Shown: piece after piece, positions 10,696 through 23,060 of the stretch
Layout: the number at the start of each line of letters is the position of its first letter
Position numbering within the stretch: the first letter of the stretch is position 1
Assembly (NCBI GenBank): GCA_024734495.1
Contig: JALMQS010000819.1
Location: forward strand, 498,445 to 562,444
Reading direction: 5' to 3'
Source: Forficula auricularia
Lineage: Eukaryota; Arthropoda; Insecta; Dermaptera; Forficulidae
DNA length: 64,000 nucleotides
Position numbers and translations under genes: made by a program
The notes under the pieces: generated by a model
The model's input: only the letters and a program-made list of their open reading frames with translations
What the model was told of the DNA's origin: nothing
Database searches by the model: none

Positions 10696-12177
10696 CAATT
10701 CTAATTTTTTACATTCTTTATCTTCACTTTTAACTAACTATCCCAGTCATTTTATATCATCATGTAAAAATAACATCATATTAAATAATAAATAATGTAA
10801 AAAAATACTAGTACCGATAAAAATAGAACTAAACGTTGGCGACTACAATCCGTAATAAAGTTCTGATGGTTAATAGAGTGCGTGGGTGGCTTGACTAACT
10901 ACTCTCTACCTCCCTTCCATGTCGTATACAAAATCCAATTAAATTCTTTATTACACCTACTAATGATGCACATCGTCCATGCTGGACCCATATATAGTAG
11001 ATGTATATATAAAAAGGTATATTTTTAAAAATTCCTCACTCGTCCCGGTTATGATTAAATTATTCGCTGAATATCGCCCTCTCTTGAGGCTTAATTAGGT
11101 ATTTATTATAACACAACCTGCTTTAGTAATGAGCTAGTTGATTTTTTAATTAAATTTTAAACCATCTGTCAGCTGATATCCAATTTCAACGTTTAGACAT
11201 ACTTAAGCTTAATGGGCAGGTTCCATTAATTTCTGCCTCGTCTATATTATTTGAATATTTTTATATTAAACCATTTTTTTTATTTTTTTATTTACTGAGT
11301 TATTTAAATGATTATAAATCAAATATTAGTGATTGCATTCCATTTTTGTTGTTTTGACTATTAATGACAACTTCTACTGAAAACGTGGAAGAATCGACTT
11401 AAAATCAAAAAGACTAAATTCTTTTATGGCAAACCACTCAAGCTTGAGTTTCTTAAAGTTTAGGGGTGTCTGGCAGGGGGTAGCAACTGTCATAAGTGTC
11501 CGGCAATGGATGACGAGATTTCTAAAGTTATCCCGAGAAAATATAAAAAAATTGAGCTTTAAACTTTAACGAATTTAAAGTACTATTTTATACACCTTTA
11601 TTACCTGTTACCTGCCAAAGTAACCACAACCCAAACTCTATAGTCGCTGGTCGTTCTTACCTGTATAGGGGACATGCACAGAAAAACTTTCAGCTTTTAT
11701 AAAATAACGAAGGTCTGGCAGTCGTGGACTCTTGATCTATAACTAATACATTTTTTAACAAAATTTTAATTCATAGTTACAGCATAGTTTCTTAGACAAT
11801 AATGAATAAATAATAAAAAATTTACACTTCAAACAAGCTGCCAACAACGCATATATTTAACCTAAAAAGTGGATTAAGTTTAGTACTTTTTTAGACGTTT
11901 TTTTGCTTCAGACATTGTCGCAACAGCTTTTATTCGTTTATTAAGAACTTTTTGTTTAATAAATTGACCTTTATAATATATTTTATCTGTCATTTCTATG
12001 ATAAAAAATATTCAACCTCAGACAATATTGCCAGATTTGTCAAACGAGCACGGGATTGGATAGTAGTGGTACATAATCAGCAAAAAGTTTTGGGCTTATT
12101 ATTTATGAATCCTTATCGTCTGTTCTATATACTCTAGCATTAACTTTTTCCTAGTATTGTCGCGAAACAACTACCTT
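10696..12177. other. No gene seen
   Basis: AT-rich sequence without a recognisable repeat copy. The block 11460-11700 is slightly GC-richer, with no sustained frame. Confidence 0.4.
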
Positions 12178-12390
12178 AATGAGAAAATCGCATCAGAATG
12201 CTTGAAGTTTCGCACCTATTTCTAGAATTATTTTCAAGTGTATTGAAGAATTTTAATAGTTTTGGCTTACACCTCCAAGATTGTATTTTTAATGTGAAAT
12301 TCGCATCAGAATGCTTGAAGTTTCGACATCTATTTTTGGAGTAATTTTCAAGTGCTATGGAAGAAGTTTACTAAAAGACAGAGATTATTC
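12178..12390 (+). repeat. Two diverged direct repeats of about 110 bases
   Basis: Both copies (from 12178 and from 12291) contain cgcatcagaatgcttgaagtt followed by a ctatttnt-gan-taattttcaagtg stretch. A third copy is at 7147. Together they look like remnants of a tandem or dispersed repeat. Confidence 0.55.
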
Positions 12391-13860
12391 CAGTTTTCAA
12401 GATCGTACTTGTGGTCTCCAGAAATGGCTGTCAAAACGTCCTACATTCTGTTGAGATATTATCTTTAAAAATATGCATTATATGTGGCTTAAGCCGAAAC
12501 TTCTCGATAAATATTAATTATTATTTTCAAAATCTGAATATATTAGTATTTATAAAGGCAGATTTATATTTAAAAAAATGTACACATAATCCAGCTTAAT
12601 GAATTCGCACAATTTTAAGTGCATGTATTTATTAGAAGTAGGTACGTACATTATTAATTTCATATATTTTATGAACTTCCTTTACTAGTTTGATGATTAA
12701 AAGTTTTCCAATGGGTATTGAGGTAGGTATGTCATCATTTATTAATATAGTAAATTTAGTTGTTCGTTAGATAAAATGATTTTACCGATTTTAAGTAGAA
12801 TAATGGTTGGAAATGATTTTTCTATTTTTAGTCAAAAACAATCCCTAATTTGTATTTGAAAACTCATATGCAGTATAAGCCAAAATACTCGCTCTCTTAC
12901 ATCAAGAATTAAGAAGGGTTTCCAAGGTAATGGAGAAAGGGTTTTTGGAAATGGAATAGGTAGACACATACAACCACACACACCCTCGTGAGAATGGATG
13001 TAAAAAGCAGTTTCCAGAGAGGTGGGAGGACTTTGCAACAAACTCGAATTTAATCTACTTATTTAGTTACTCAGTAAAGCGGCTGCTGCTCAAATTCGCG
13101 AGACGAGAGGAAAAAAATTCCATCTTGGCAAATTTTTCTCAACTCTCAAACAGAAATTATTTCTCACATCCTATCATCATAAACTGTAATCTGATTAATT
13201 AAGTCTTATAAGATTTGCGCCTTGGAGAGAGAGGGAGCGATAAACACTATTGGCAAAATCATTTTGGTCGAAAGTTCAAAGGAAGATGACGAATTAGAAA
13301 GGTGACTTTCTATACACATATCTCTCTCATCTAGATAAAGGTAGAGGTGGCAAAGAGTGTTCTATGTGGTGTAATTGCATTATTCAAATTTGAGATCAAA
13401 GTATCCCCCTCATCGCCCCCTTTGCTGTCATATTCCAGACCATGTTACTGGGAGCTTTCATTCGACATTACTGTCTCTCTGTATACAGATTATATTTAAT
13501 GAAATCCTGTCATTTTTAAACAAGTGTTCATTGTATCGTAACGGGGGATGATTTGATTGAAAATTTGTATTCAATGTATTATAGAAGTATTCTCTAAAAA
13601 ATTCCATTCATGACAGAGTAGGCTATACAACTAAGAAAAAAAAACCTGATAGAGGATACAAGAATTCGTTGGTTACATGCTTCCTTCATTAACTATTTAA
13701 AATCTTGAAGAAGGTGAAAAGATCCTCCGAAATGAAAAAAAAATAGAAATGACACTACAATAAATGATTATTTTATTTGGAATTTGTTTCTTTTCAATAT
13801 TCTTGGCTGTCACTTCATTTAAATTCAACATTTTACTACTCTACTATATTTAATATATGT
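12391..13860. other. No gene seen; repeat-poor stretch
   Basis: The part 12830-13480 is less A/T-rich and matches nothing else in the window. It holds homeodomain-like cores (gattaatta) and no sustained open frame. It could be conserved non-coding DNA, but nothing here proves that. Confidence 0.3.
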
Positions 13861-13864
13861 ATAT

Positions 13865-14855
13865 GGAGCATTCCACCCCAAATCGGAAGGTATGAAAAAA
13901 TTTTGATTTCCGTCATTTTTTGACCTTTTTTAGTATCCATCAAAAAACTCTTTCTGGTAAATTTTAAAATTTTTTTGATGACCAGTTTAAAAGATATCAA
14001 ATTTCGGTTTTCGCTCATAACTTCTTCAAAAATGTTCCAAATTCAATTTTTTTTTTTTTTTTTTTTTTTTGAATTTTTGTTTTTTTACATACCTACTTTT
14101 TAGAAAAAAATACAAAAAAAAAATTTAAAGTGTTTTTATATGCGATTTTTGAGTTTGAAAATTTTATTCATGTTTTTGAAACTGTTATATACTCTTCGAT
14201 TTTTTTGATAATTTTTTGTTTTAAACTTCTATTAATTCTACAAATTTTAAGACCGCGTTGATAGTTGCCTAAAATAATTACTATTTTTTCGATTTTTGAT
14301 TTTGATTTTTTTCAACAAACAAAAATACTAATTATTTATTTTAAACACCTGTTAACGATAAAAATCAATTCAAAATAAGTAAAAAAAGAGAACTCAATAC
14401 CAAAAGGTGATTTTAATAATGGTTAATAGCGAATTAAATGTTTTAGAAATTTTAAAAAATCTGAAAAAATAGTAATTACCATAGGCCCGATATCAACCCG
14501 GTCTTAAAATTTGTAGAATAAATGAAAGTTTAAAAGAAAAAATTATCAAAAAAATCGAAGAGTACATATGTAGTTTCAAAAACAAGATTAGAATTTTCAA
14601 ACTCAAAAATCCCATATAAAAACACTTTAAATAATTTTTTGTATATTTTATAAAAAGTATGTAAAAAACAAAAATTTTGAATTTGGACCATTTTTGAAGA
14701 AGTTATGACCGAAATTCGATATCTTTTAAACTGGTGATGGAACATTTCAAAATTTACCAGGAAGAGTTTTTTTGATGGATACTAAAGAATGTTTTTAACT
14801 AAGGAAATCAAAAATTAAAGTTTTTTAAACCGTACGATTTGACATGGAATGCCCC
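13865..14855. mobile_element. Large foldback transposon-like element, 991 bp
   Basis: The ends ggagcattccac...aaatcgg and cgatttgacatggaatgcccc are inverted repeats. The arms stay complementary for about 400 bases each, including gataccaaaa-type and cgaagagta/tactcttcg blocks; the centre is near 14360. GGRGCATTCCA ends of this kind recur in arthropod DNA elements. A transposase is absent. A T run lies at 14048-14070. Confidence 0.7.
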
Positions 14856-15094
14856 ATATATAATACAGAAAGAACAAGTAATACTTTTCATCTTAATAAC
14901 CTAAGGTTTATAAAGGTATAAATAAAATTTTAGTCAGAAAGATGAAAAAAAAATTAATTATATCTACTAACATATCGAAAATTGGATCTTCATCATCTAT
15001 AATCTCTAACAAATAAATTATACTTATATATTATAGGAGTATTATACTAATTTATATTTGTTATATATATACGTACTTATATATGTTTATTTGC

Positions 15095-15180
15095 ATCAAG
15101 CAGAGGACAATTTGATTGATTTCTCTTTATGAATCAACAGCTCTGCTACTCACGGCAAAACAAAATCTTTTTGATTTTCT
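15095..15180 (+). repeat. Arm plus tail fragment of the CTGCTACTCTCGG family
   Basis: The stretch gcatcaagcagaggacaa, then atgaatcaacagctctgc and tactcacggcaaaa, matches the right arm and tail of the hairpin element at 38.2 kb. It is a single-arm copy. Confidence 0.55.
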
Positions 15181-15224
15181 ATGCTAAAACTAAAGAGGTC
15201 CGTGAGAAATAGTATACTATACAC

Positions 15225-15389
15225 CGAGGTGTGAACCGCGACCTAATATCATGTACACCTACTTCCACTTCTATTTTCATTTCCAAGTAGAAGACAATAG
15301 ATGTAGGGACATTATCTAATGAATTCCAAAATAATTCCACATAATTCTAAAGACGTGTACACCTAATTCCAATCTTGGTTCACCCCTCG
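15225..15389. mobile_element. hAT-type MITE, 165 bp
   Basis: The ends cgaggtgtgaacc and ggttcacccctcg are inverted repeats, with gtacacctacttcc and gtgtacacctaattcc just inside. An exact 8-bp duplication, ctatacac, flanks it at 15217-15224 and 15390-15397. That is the hAT signature. The minisatellite-bearing element at 31.1 kb has the same ends. Confidence 0.8.
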
Positions 15390-15424
15390 CTATACACTAT
15401 CACGTATATTTTTAAATTATATAT

Positions 15425-15560
15425 TTGTTTGCACTAAGCAGAGAACACTTTCATTTATTTTTCCTTAAGAATCATCAACTCTACTATTATGGGACAAACT
15501 AAATCTTATCAATTAAAGAATTATTTCTAAAAACTCTCTGATAACTATACTATACCATAT
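15425..15560 (+). repeat. Second, diverged arm-plus-tail fragment
   Basis: It resembles the copy at 15095 (gcactaagcagagaacac, then aagaatcatcaactctac). The two sit on either side of the hAT MITE, so an older tandem duplication is possible. Confidence 0.45.
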
Positions 15561-16160
15561 ATAGTTTCACAAATTTTGTAGACAGTTTTTAAATTTAACT
15601 TTTATATTTTTTTCAATTTTCTTTGGAAACAACTTATTGCATTTCTAAAAGTATGAAGTAATCGTATTCCCCATATATAACTGATTAAAAATTTAATAAA
15701 ATTAGTCTTGATACTGGTAAGCCTTTAAGCCTGCATAAATTAGATATTATCATGGTTGTTTTTCCAATACGTAGTGAAATAGAGTGCCTTTCTACATTTA
15801 CCACTGGATATGCGTGTATGCAGATTGGACCGCAAACCGCAGAAACACGGCCGCTGAGAGTCGACGACACATCTAGCCCGTCATGCATTTGTACTTGATA
15901 GCCAAGTGAAACAGCATTCGGGCCTCACAGATACGCACACCCACGCATTGGTATATGTTTTGCGGCTTAATGCACCAATCCCAATAGACATATCCGGTAA
16001 TATATTACGCCCGGCAAATGAAATTATCCAAGAAAAGGAAATCATTTGAATAATTTATTTAATAAGTTGATTCTTTGAATAATTTGTTATGAAGCATAAA
16101 TAGAAAAGCATTATATACAGTATTATTCTCTAGTTAGGATTCAAAAACATCTAATTGATT
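15561..16160. other. No gene seen
   Basis: The block 15780-15990 is GC-richer than its flanks. The 67-codon minus-strand frame through it has no family features I recognise. Confidence 0.35.
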
Positions 16161-16169
16161 AGTCTGATA

Positions 16170-16640
16170 CAGTGGTTCTCAAAGGGTGTGTTCGGTGACA
16201 TTTATAGGTGCTCCCTAGAATGATAGAAATGTGGGGTTATTATTAAAATTATATTTTACTTATATATTCAGTCATGGATTTATACGCTTAGCCCCGTGAG
16301 CCCAGGCCTCGGATAGAAGAATTTTAGGGGCGCTAAAATTTTAGAGACTAAAGTTTAAATAGCGATTAATATTTAAAAATCGATTTGGCTTAGTTTTGCT
16401 TGGAATTTATGTGACATATGATTATCATAAAAATTATTTATTGTTTAAGAAATTTAATATTATATATCTAAATTAATAAATCTCAAAATAAATTATTTTT
16501 AATCTTCGGAAATTATATCTTTGTTTATAATTAAAGCAAAAACGGGACCTAGGGAAGCTAAATTCGCCACTTTATATATTTATTAGCTTATAATGCGCCT
16601 ACAATTTTTTATAGGACTTGAAAAAGTTTGAGATCCACTG
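16170..16640. mobile_element. hAT-like remnant with a nested repeat
   Basis: The ends cagtggttctcaaa and tttgagatccactg are inverted repeats. The flanks gtctgata and gtctattt agree at only five of eight positions, so the duplication is eroded. Inside, cagtcatggatttatacgc and gccccgtgagcccaggcctc look like another transposon's end. Confidence 0.6.
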
Positions 16641-16649
16641 GTCTATTTT

Positions 16650-16960
16650 TCAATTTTAAGGTTTTTTTAGTCACAAACTAATAAAAGACAATTTTATTTA
16701 ATTATTATTATTTATTTTATTAATTCACTAAACAGTTTCGTTCACCACTGGTTGACCATCTTCAGAAGTACTAAAATTTGAAAAATGAAAAATTTCGTCA
16801 ATTTCTATTAAAACAATTTCATTTTTCAAATTTTAGTACTATTGAAGATAGTCAACCAGTGGTGACCGAAAACGGTAAGTGAATTAATAAAATAAACAAT
16901 AATAATTAAATCAAATTATTGTCTTTTATTAGTTTGTGACTAAAAAAACCTTAAAATTTA
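16650..16960. mobile_element. Palindromic element with hammerhead-like core
   Basis: Arms of about 150 bases start caattttaaggttttt and end with the complement. Each arm carries the core: TTGAAGA at 16842 with GAAA at 16868 on the plus strand, and CTGAAGA with GAAAC on the minus strand of the left arm. The stem is GGTCA/TGACC. A partial relative lies at 31855-31920. Confidence 0.65.
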
Positions 16961-17000
16961 AAAATAATTTAAAAATTAAATCACTTAAGTTCTGGAAGGA

Positions 17001-17213
17001 GATTCGAGTTAGCCGAGCCGGCTAACGCGCTGGCTAACGCGCTTTGGCATCGATCGATTATGATGATGTTGGAGCGGAAGGCCGGGGTTCAATCCTGGCT
17101 GGGAAATAAAAATGTCTACCGGCTAAAAACTCGGCTCCCTCACTAACCCTACTAAGACTTTACTCATGTGCTGTCTAAATGGACTTTGTTCCCGGTGACA
17201 ATAAATAAATAAA
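17001..17213 (+). mobile_element. SINE copy 1 of the composite
   Basis: It has A-box gttagccgagccgg, B-box ggttcaatcctgg, body ctgtctaaatgg...ttcccggtgacaata and an (AATA)n tail. Near the 5' end a short block, gctaacgcgct, is duplicated. An exact 12-bp repeat, aagttctggaag, lies just upstream (16987-16998). Confidence 0.85.
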
Positions 17214-17578
17214 TTTTAGGGACAAAGATATTTCTTAAACAGAATAGCATCATCTTTAAGTAAAAGAAAAGATTGCGGAAGAAAAAGAGATGCTTCTTAT
17301 TATGAAGAGAAGGATCAATTCATGAATCAATTTAGACAAAAGGAGACAAATGGACTATCATAAAAGCTAAACACATTTTTAATTTTAAAATTATTTTCGT
17401 AATAAATGAATAGCTATAGGTACTATACGAAAAGTGAATGACTTAGCCATTATTTTATTATTATTTTCATTGGCCCCCTCTGTATTGTGACGTTACATTA
17501 TCACTTTTTACCATATAATTTAATAATTGTAGAATTTTTTTTTTATAGATTAATATATTTTAAGTTTAACTTTATTTA
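17214..17578 (-). repeat. Segment between two SINEs, inverted copy of 56.27-56.90 kb
   Basis: 17214-17455 is the reverse complement of about 56646-56897. 17463-17578 is the reverse complement of about 56265-56380. The order is kept, but about 265 bases present at 56 kb are missing here. Confidence 0.75.
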
Positions 17579-17790
17579 TGGAGTCGGGTTAGCCGAGCCG
17601 GATAACGCGCTGGCCTCGCTTCGGCATCGATCGATTATGATGATGTTGGAGCGGAAGGCCGGGGTTCAATCCTGGCTGTGAAATAAAAATGTTTACCGGC
17701 TAAAAACTCGGCTCCTCACTAACCCTACTAAGACTTTACTTATGTGCTGTCTAAATGGGCTTTGTTCCCGGTGACAATAAAAAAAAAAAA
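17579..17790 (+). mobile_element. SINE copy 2 of the composite
   Basis: It starts gagtcgggttagccgag, has the same boxes and body as copy 1, and ends in a 12-A tail. The 12-bp repeat aagttctggaag follows (17789-17800), matching the one upstream of copy 1. Confidence 0.85.
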
Positions 17791-17800
17791 GTTCTGGAAG

Positions 17801-18394
17801 AATTTTATAACTAATATATTATATCATTTTAATTACGAGGTGACTATCTTCCAAGCGGTCCTAGAATTGAATTCACGCAAAAAAATTGCTCATTATATTT
17901 AAAAATGTCTGAAACGTAGAGAAAAAATTGCTTTGTTTTTTTTTTCTAGTTTCAGAACTTCCAGATCAAAAATTCAGAAAAAATCATTTTTTTCTCAAGA
18001 TAATTAAAATAAAAAATGAAAAATAATTATTCGATTAATGTATATTTTAAGTTAGTATCCTATTTATTATACGAGCTACAAAGCTCTGACTAATGTACAA
18101 ACAGATAGGTATTTTATCGACAATAATAGGGTTCTGAATTTTTAAAGAAACTCTTCTTAAAAAATTGAAATTAATATTAAAATTGAATTAAAAAAACATT
18201 GTTTCAAGTAAAAATTACTCAGATGAAATTTTTAATTCATTAATAAAAAAGACAGAGGCCAGCAATCAAATTTAATTACTCTCTTTATGTTAACTTATTC
18301 CACAAGTATACAATTTTTATACATTTTTAAACAACAAAAATTATATCATTTTTGATAAATACAGCAATTAAAAAAAAAAAATTGTGATCCTCAT
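17801..18394. other. No gene seen
   Basis: AT-rich sequence without a recognised repeat. Confidence 0.4.
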
Positions 18395-18560
18395 CCACAT
18401 AAGCTCACGGGGGAAGTAAAACTTTAATTTTAAAACCCACTAATAGCTCATGACAAATAAAATTTATTACAATTAGAAAATTTAAATTATTCTTTTAAAA
18501 CCCACTAAAATTTATTAAAATTAGGAAAATTTAAATTATTTTAAAATAAAGGCTTGTCTT
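18395..18560 (+). repeat. Fragment of the AAAACCCACTAATAG repeat family
   Basis: It contains ttttaaaacccactaatagc, then gacaaataaaatttatta. The same sequence occurs inside the Helitron-like copies at 34.3 and 44.3 kb. Part of it is duplicated in tandem here. Confidence 0.6.
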
Positions 18561-19200
18561 TTATATCCCCTCTAATAGGTCATATTTCTCCTTTATTGTA
18601 ACAAAATAATTCAAACAGATACGTCGTTAAAGAAGTTTCACTTCAAAAATGTTAGTATTTTTTTAGAAAATGAAAAATAATCTAAAAAAAGTTATTATTT
18701 TCTTTTTCAATTTCATTTTACTTTCGTTTAAACCAAAACTTTGCTATGATAATTAAATTCAATTTTTAATTTAATGACGAGTGTCGAGTTATCATTAGTA
18801 CAAGCCCCAAACAAGGAACCAATCTTTACATTCTCATCAAACCATTCGCTTTGAATATAAATATGCTGCAAATTTAAAAATTAGTAATCGGAAAAGTACA
18901 AGTAAAAGTAGAATCTCTATAATAATAAATAACAATTCAATGAATATTAAAATATTCAAAATTAACATTTCGTTACCTCTTAATCGGTTCACCTCTTTTA
19001 TACATAATTAAGAAAATTTCCACTGAATAATTCATCATTGGTGAAAAATAAAAAATCATAAATATTTTCAAAGTTAAATAATAATTGTGCGTTATTTTGA
19101 TAATTAACGATGTTAATTGTTTTCTTATTTTTTTTCAAACACCAAATGCTTCCTTTTAAAGTGTTTAAGAATTTCATCATTAAATTTAATTAAAATTAAC
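18561..19200. other. No gene seen
   Basis: AT-rich sequence without recognised features. Confidence 0.4.
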
Positions 19201-19700
19201 GAGAGGTTCCAATGATTTTCCTCGCCGTAACACTTTAATGAATAATTAAAACATCTCCAATGATGGAAATCTGGGAATCTAACAAATTGAAGTGTCTCTT
19301 TCTCACTTCATCGCACATTTACTTTCTCTTTCTATCTCTTACGTGTACCCGAGAGGTGCGATATATGAAGCCAAAGGAGCGAGAAGGGATATTTTCAAGC
19401 AGCCATTCATTAATGGTCATTTATATTCAAAGACACCTTGGGTGAGTGTAAGCCCCGTGGAGTTGCAGGTGGTGGTTGGGGTTTTGGGGGTTTGCAAGTT
19501 TGCTAAAACCCTGGCAAGTTTTGAGCCCCTGTGCCTGCAAACAGCCGCGACACCTGACACGACTGCTGTCGATCCCGGAGTTAACCTACGCACTCTGCAA
19601 ACAACACACCCGGCCTAAGCAAATAAACACAGCCACGCTTATAGAAATAACACGTTTGCTTTCACAAGTTTCTCATCAGAGACAAAAATATTAGAAATAC
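19201..19700. other. GC-richer repeat-poor island
   Basis: The block around 19440-19620 is clearly GC-richer, with three overlapping open frames of 61-108 codons but no recognisable domain. No frame is flanked by obvious splice sites with a match to a protein family. It is either an unrecognised exon or non-coding conserved DNA. Confidence 0.3.
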
Positions 19701-19808
19701 ACTGCTTGAGGAGAAGAGATATTTGCATTGGGATTTGAAGAAAAATCAACTTGATTGTAGTCTGTTTAATTTGGAATATATTGTATAATAGAAAACCTTG
19801 TAATATAA

Positions 19809-20661
19809 TCTATATATTATCTACTCTTATTAAACGAGCAAAAATTGTATATTTATTTGTATATATATTTAATATATATTTATTTGTTTGTATATATATT
19901 TGTATCTTGGTTCTATTTTGAAAACGACTCTCCGATTTTGATGAAATTCACGAGTTAGGGAGTTTTTGGTGTGACAATTCGATCTGTCACGGTCTCATCT
20001 TCGACAAAATTGTTTTTGATGGGTTTTTTTCGTAATCAAATTAATTATTCTCAGGTAGACAAATCCCATTCTTAGGGTTTTAAAAAAAGGTTTCCCTTTT
20101 TCTTTTGTGCTCAGGCAGACAATGGGTAGGGTAAATTCTTTATTCTCAAAGGCCTTGAAGAAGTATTGTGATTGTGGTTTTTAACATATTTTGTTCAACC
20201 TAAACGTTAGAAATATTAATAAACGTTTTATAATTGTTTTTATAAAGAATTTTATTTATTTAATAGAATAAAAAATAATCAAGAATTTATTTAAAAATAT
20301 ATTTCGCAAAAGCAGGTCTCAATTTTCTGAAAAAACAACACATTTTGATAGGTTTTATTTATTAACAATTGGAAGAATAAAAATGAATCATATGGTTGAA
20401 TCAAAACAGGTGCAGGAGGTGGGGTGCAGTGGTGGGGGATCCGGGGGTAGAGCGAGGTTTCGGGGGTGGGGTCAAGCGGGGTGGGGGGTGGGGGGTACAG
20501 TGGGCGAATACTATATATATTTGTATTTTTTTTTGATTTGAAAACGGCTCTCAAATAAAAATCGACCTTTTTATCAGAATTTTAAATTAAAAATAATATT
20601 AAAATAAAGGTTTTAACTGAAGGAAGAAGTTACCGAGCATCGCTCGGTCCCTCCAGGTACT
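19809..20661 (+). mobile_element. Non-autonomous Helitron-like element
   Basis: It starts TCTATATATTATCTAC after an A. Inside comes aaacgactctccgattttga, typical of a common arthropod Helitron-like 5' region. Near the right end is the hairpin accgagc-atc-gctcggt, about ten bases before the likely terminus. The expected CTRR end is not clean (ggtact), so the call is tentative. Confidence 0.5.
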
Positions 20662-20779
20662 TATTCATTAATAATGTAACTTGTATTAGTTAAGCCTTGT
20701 TGAGGATTGTGTGTTGTTTTTTTAAAGAAAATATGTATTCTGCTGTGTTAATTGTTTTAATTCTGATCGATATATGGTC

Positions 20780-21288
20780 TACGTTTCGCCATATATTTTA
20801 TAAATTTTTAAGCTTAACCTCTTCTTAATATGATATACCTATGTTGCAGTAAAAATCCGTTTTAGTAACGCGTTTCACTGAATAGCTTTCTGGGAACTAG
20901 AATTTACTGATGTTGGCTGAGTTTGGTCCAAAACTCTACAATCTTCATTTTTGACCTTCCACCTCATTTTATATGTTTATTTTCAAAATTTTTTGAACGA
21001 AAATGTCAAAAATCACATTCCCTACAACTTTGCTTCTAATAAAGATGTAATTTTTGATATTTTCGTTTAAAAATATTTTGAAAATAAACACAATAACGAT
21101 TTTAGGCCTTTGGACCAAATTCAACCAACATCAGTAAATTCTAGTTGCCACAAAGGTATTTAGTGAAACGCATTTTAGCTAGTAAGAACCTTTTCTTATT
21201 AAAAAACCGATTTTTATTGCAACATATATATATTTTATTACGAAGAGGTTAAGCTTAAAAATTTATAAAATATACGGCGAAACTTAGC
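20780..21288. mobile_element. Foldback element related to the one at 1.0-1.6 kb
   Basis: The outer arms gtttcgccatatattttata...cttaacctcttc and the complement at 21245-21288 pair. Inner blocks (gagtttggtccaaaactc; ccaaattcaaccaacatcag) match the palindrome at 1.2-1.5 kb. Confidence 0.65.
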
Positions 21289-21607
21289 AACATTTTAAAA
21301 ATCTAACTTCCAATTTATTTTAAGTCTAAATTTCCAATAACCACCCACATAAGAAAAAATTTCAACATGGAGGATAACAATACCAATTTAACTTGTAATA
21401 TAATTTATAAATAAAAAAAAGTAATTAAAATCTCAAGGTAGGTTTCACAAAAAATACAACAAATATATGTTTTGAGTTTATATCTCCAAATAGGTAGGTA
21501 AGTTATGTAAAAATTCCACAAACTCATTCATTCACTCTTTATCAAAGAAAAATAAGAACTAATTTAATATCTCAGTAATTTGGAAGAGATAATGCACGGA
21601 ACCCTTA
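21289..21607. other. No gene seen; partial repeat
   Basis: 21415-21480 (aatctcaaggtaggtttcac, then atatatgttttgag) matches one arm of the element at 1.0 kb. The rest is unassigned. Confidence 0.4.
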
Positions 21608-22416
21608 GGGGTTATTCATAAAATACGTCACGCAAAATTTCGCCTTGTTACACACCCCCTTCGTCACTCTGCATTACATTTTGTGGGACCCTCTTAACAA
21701 ATATAACGTCACAAAAGCTAGACCTCCCATTTGTTTATGATAAGTTTAGAAAAAAATTAAAATTAAATTGATTAAGGAGGTTCTTTCGCAACAATCCACG
21801 CCAAAAGTTTTAGCCTCTTAACCATTCTATAAATATGAAAGGAACTAAAATTTTAGGGTATTTTTTCTTTACCTGACTGTCCACTCACACTACGAAATGT
21901 CTATATAGATACACACCTACTTGCCGGTCGTTTCCAAACCATTGTGCTTATATCCCCTCCACTAAAAATAGTCGGCCAAATATGTTTTGTTTTTTTTGTT
22001 TTTTATCAAAACTACGTGGTAAGTAATTTCGATTTTTTTTTAAGTTACTCCGAATATATTACTCTAACACATATTAGTTTTTCATCAAGATGGTGAAAGT
22101 CCTTCAATGAAAAAAATAAAATAATTATCATATCCCCACCCTTTTCCTATCTACTCTATGTTAAAAATGTCATTTTTAATTGCATTTATTTCATGATTGG
22201 TGTGGTAAATCGTCTTCAAATTTTAACAGTATGTGTATTATGGTTTTAATGACTTATATTCCAAATTTCAAAGACTTCTTGAATTTTTGCATTTGTGAAA
22301 GAACTACCTTAAGTGCAAACGTTGCGTTTCCTTAGACCCTCTCCCCCCCTTGTGACATATCACGTTAAGAAATACCCCCCCCCCCCTGGTTGCGAACATA
22401 TTTTATTAATGGCCCC
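21608..22416. mobile_element. Harbinger-like non-autonomous transposon, 809 bp
   Basis: The ends ggggttattcataaaatacg and tattttattaatggcccc are inverted repeats, flanked by TTA on both sides (21605-21607, 22417-22419). The same end type and TWA duplication occur at 55.76-56.46 kb. A C run lies at 22374-22386. No transposase is left. Confidence 0.7.
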
Positions 22417-22419
22417 TTA

Positions 22420-23060
22420 GCTGGACCGACACGGCTTATTTAAATTACAAAACCATATGGCCAATTATCTTCGTATTTAAAATAGAAAAGCAATTTTATA
22501 TGCTAGATCTTAATTCGTTGTTTGAAATTGCGTTGATTGAAATATAAATTCCAGCTTGGCGCGCTCAGCAATTATACTCCTCTTCCTTTTTTCCTCGTTT
22601 CCAGCACCCATTCAGCAAGCAGCCAGCCAGCCAGCCCAGAACCCCCAAGCCCATTCGAAAATCCACCCGAGTGTGCAGGATTAAATCAAACAAGTTAGAC
22701 ATTTCTCATTAAGGCCAGATTTACATTCCGCTGTCGTTGTGGCTCCGCCTTCTGCTTAGATTTATTTATAATTTCAAATATTATAAGTTTCGCGACGAGA
22801 GAAAAGGCGCGATAGGCAAAACGTTGCAAAAACTTTCTCGGTCAAAGAAAAAGAAAGAAAGAAAGAAAGAACAGTCGACATGGATGAATAATTGAGTAAA
22901 CATTTTCCTTTTTAAAACGCGAGAGGAAGATCAGCTAATTAATTTTGGCTGTCGCCCATGTCTCATTAGAAGGGTTCCAGTTTGGGATAATAAATTTGGC
23001 CATGATTTTAACAAACAGCAGCTGAATCGGATGATCGATAGATACTTGTATTTATACTAC
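22420..23060. promoter_or_regulatory. Repeat-poor island, candidate conserved non-coding element
   Basis: This stretch matches nothing else in the window, is less A/T-rich, and lacks a sustained frame. It contains agctaattaatttt (homeodomain-type), an E-box cagctg at 23020, and a (GAAA)n run near 22845-22870. The regulatory role is inference only. Confidence 0.3.

Noticed and set aside
17001..17790. Functional tRNA genes at the A/B boxes
   Set aside because: No complete cloverleaf, and a long unrelated body plus poly-A tail follows; these are SINEs.
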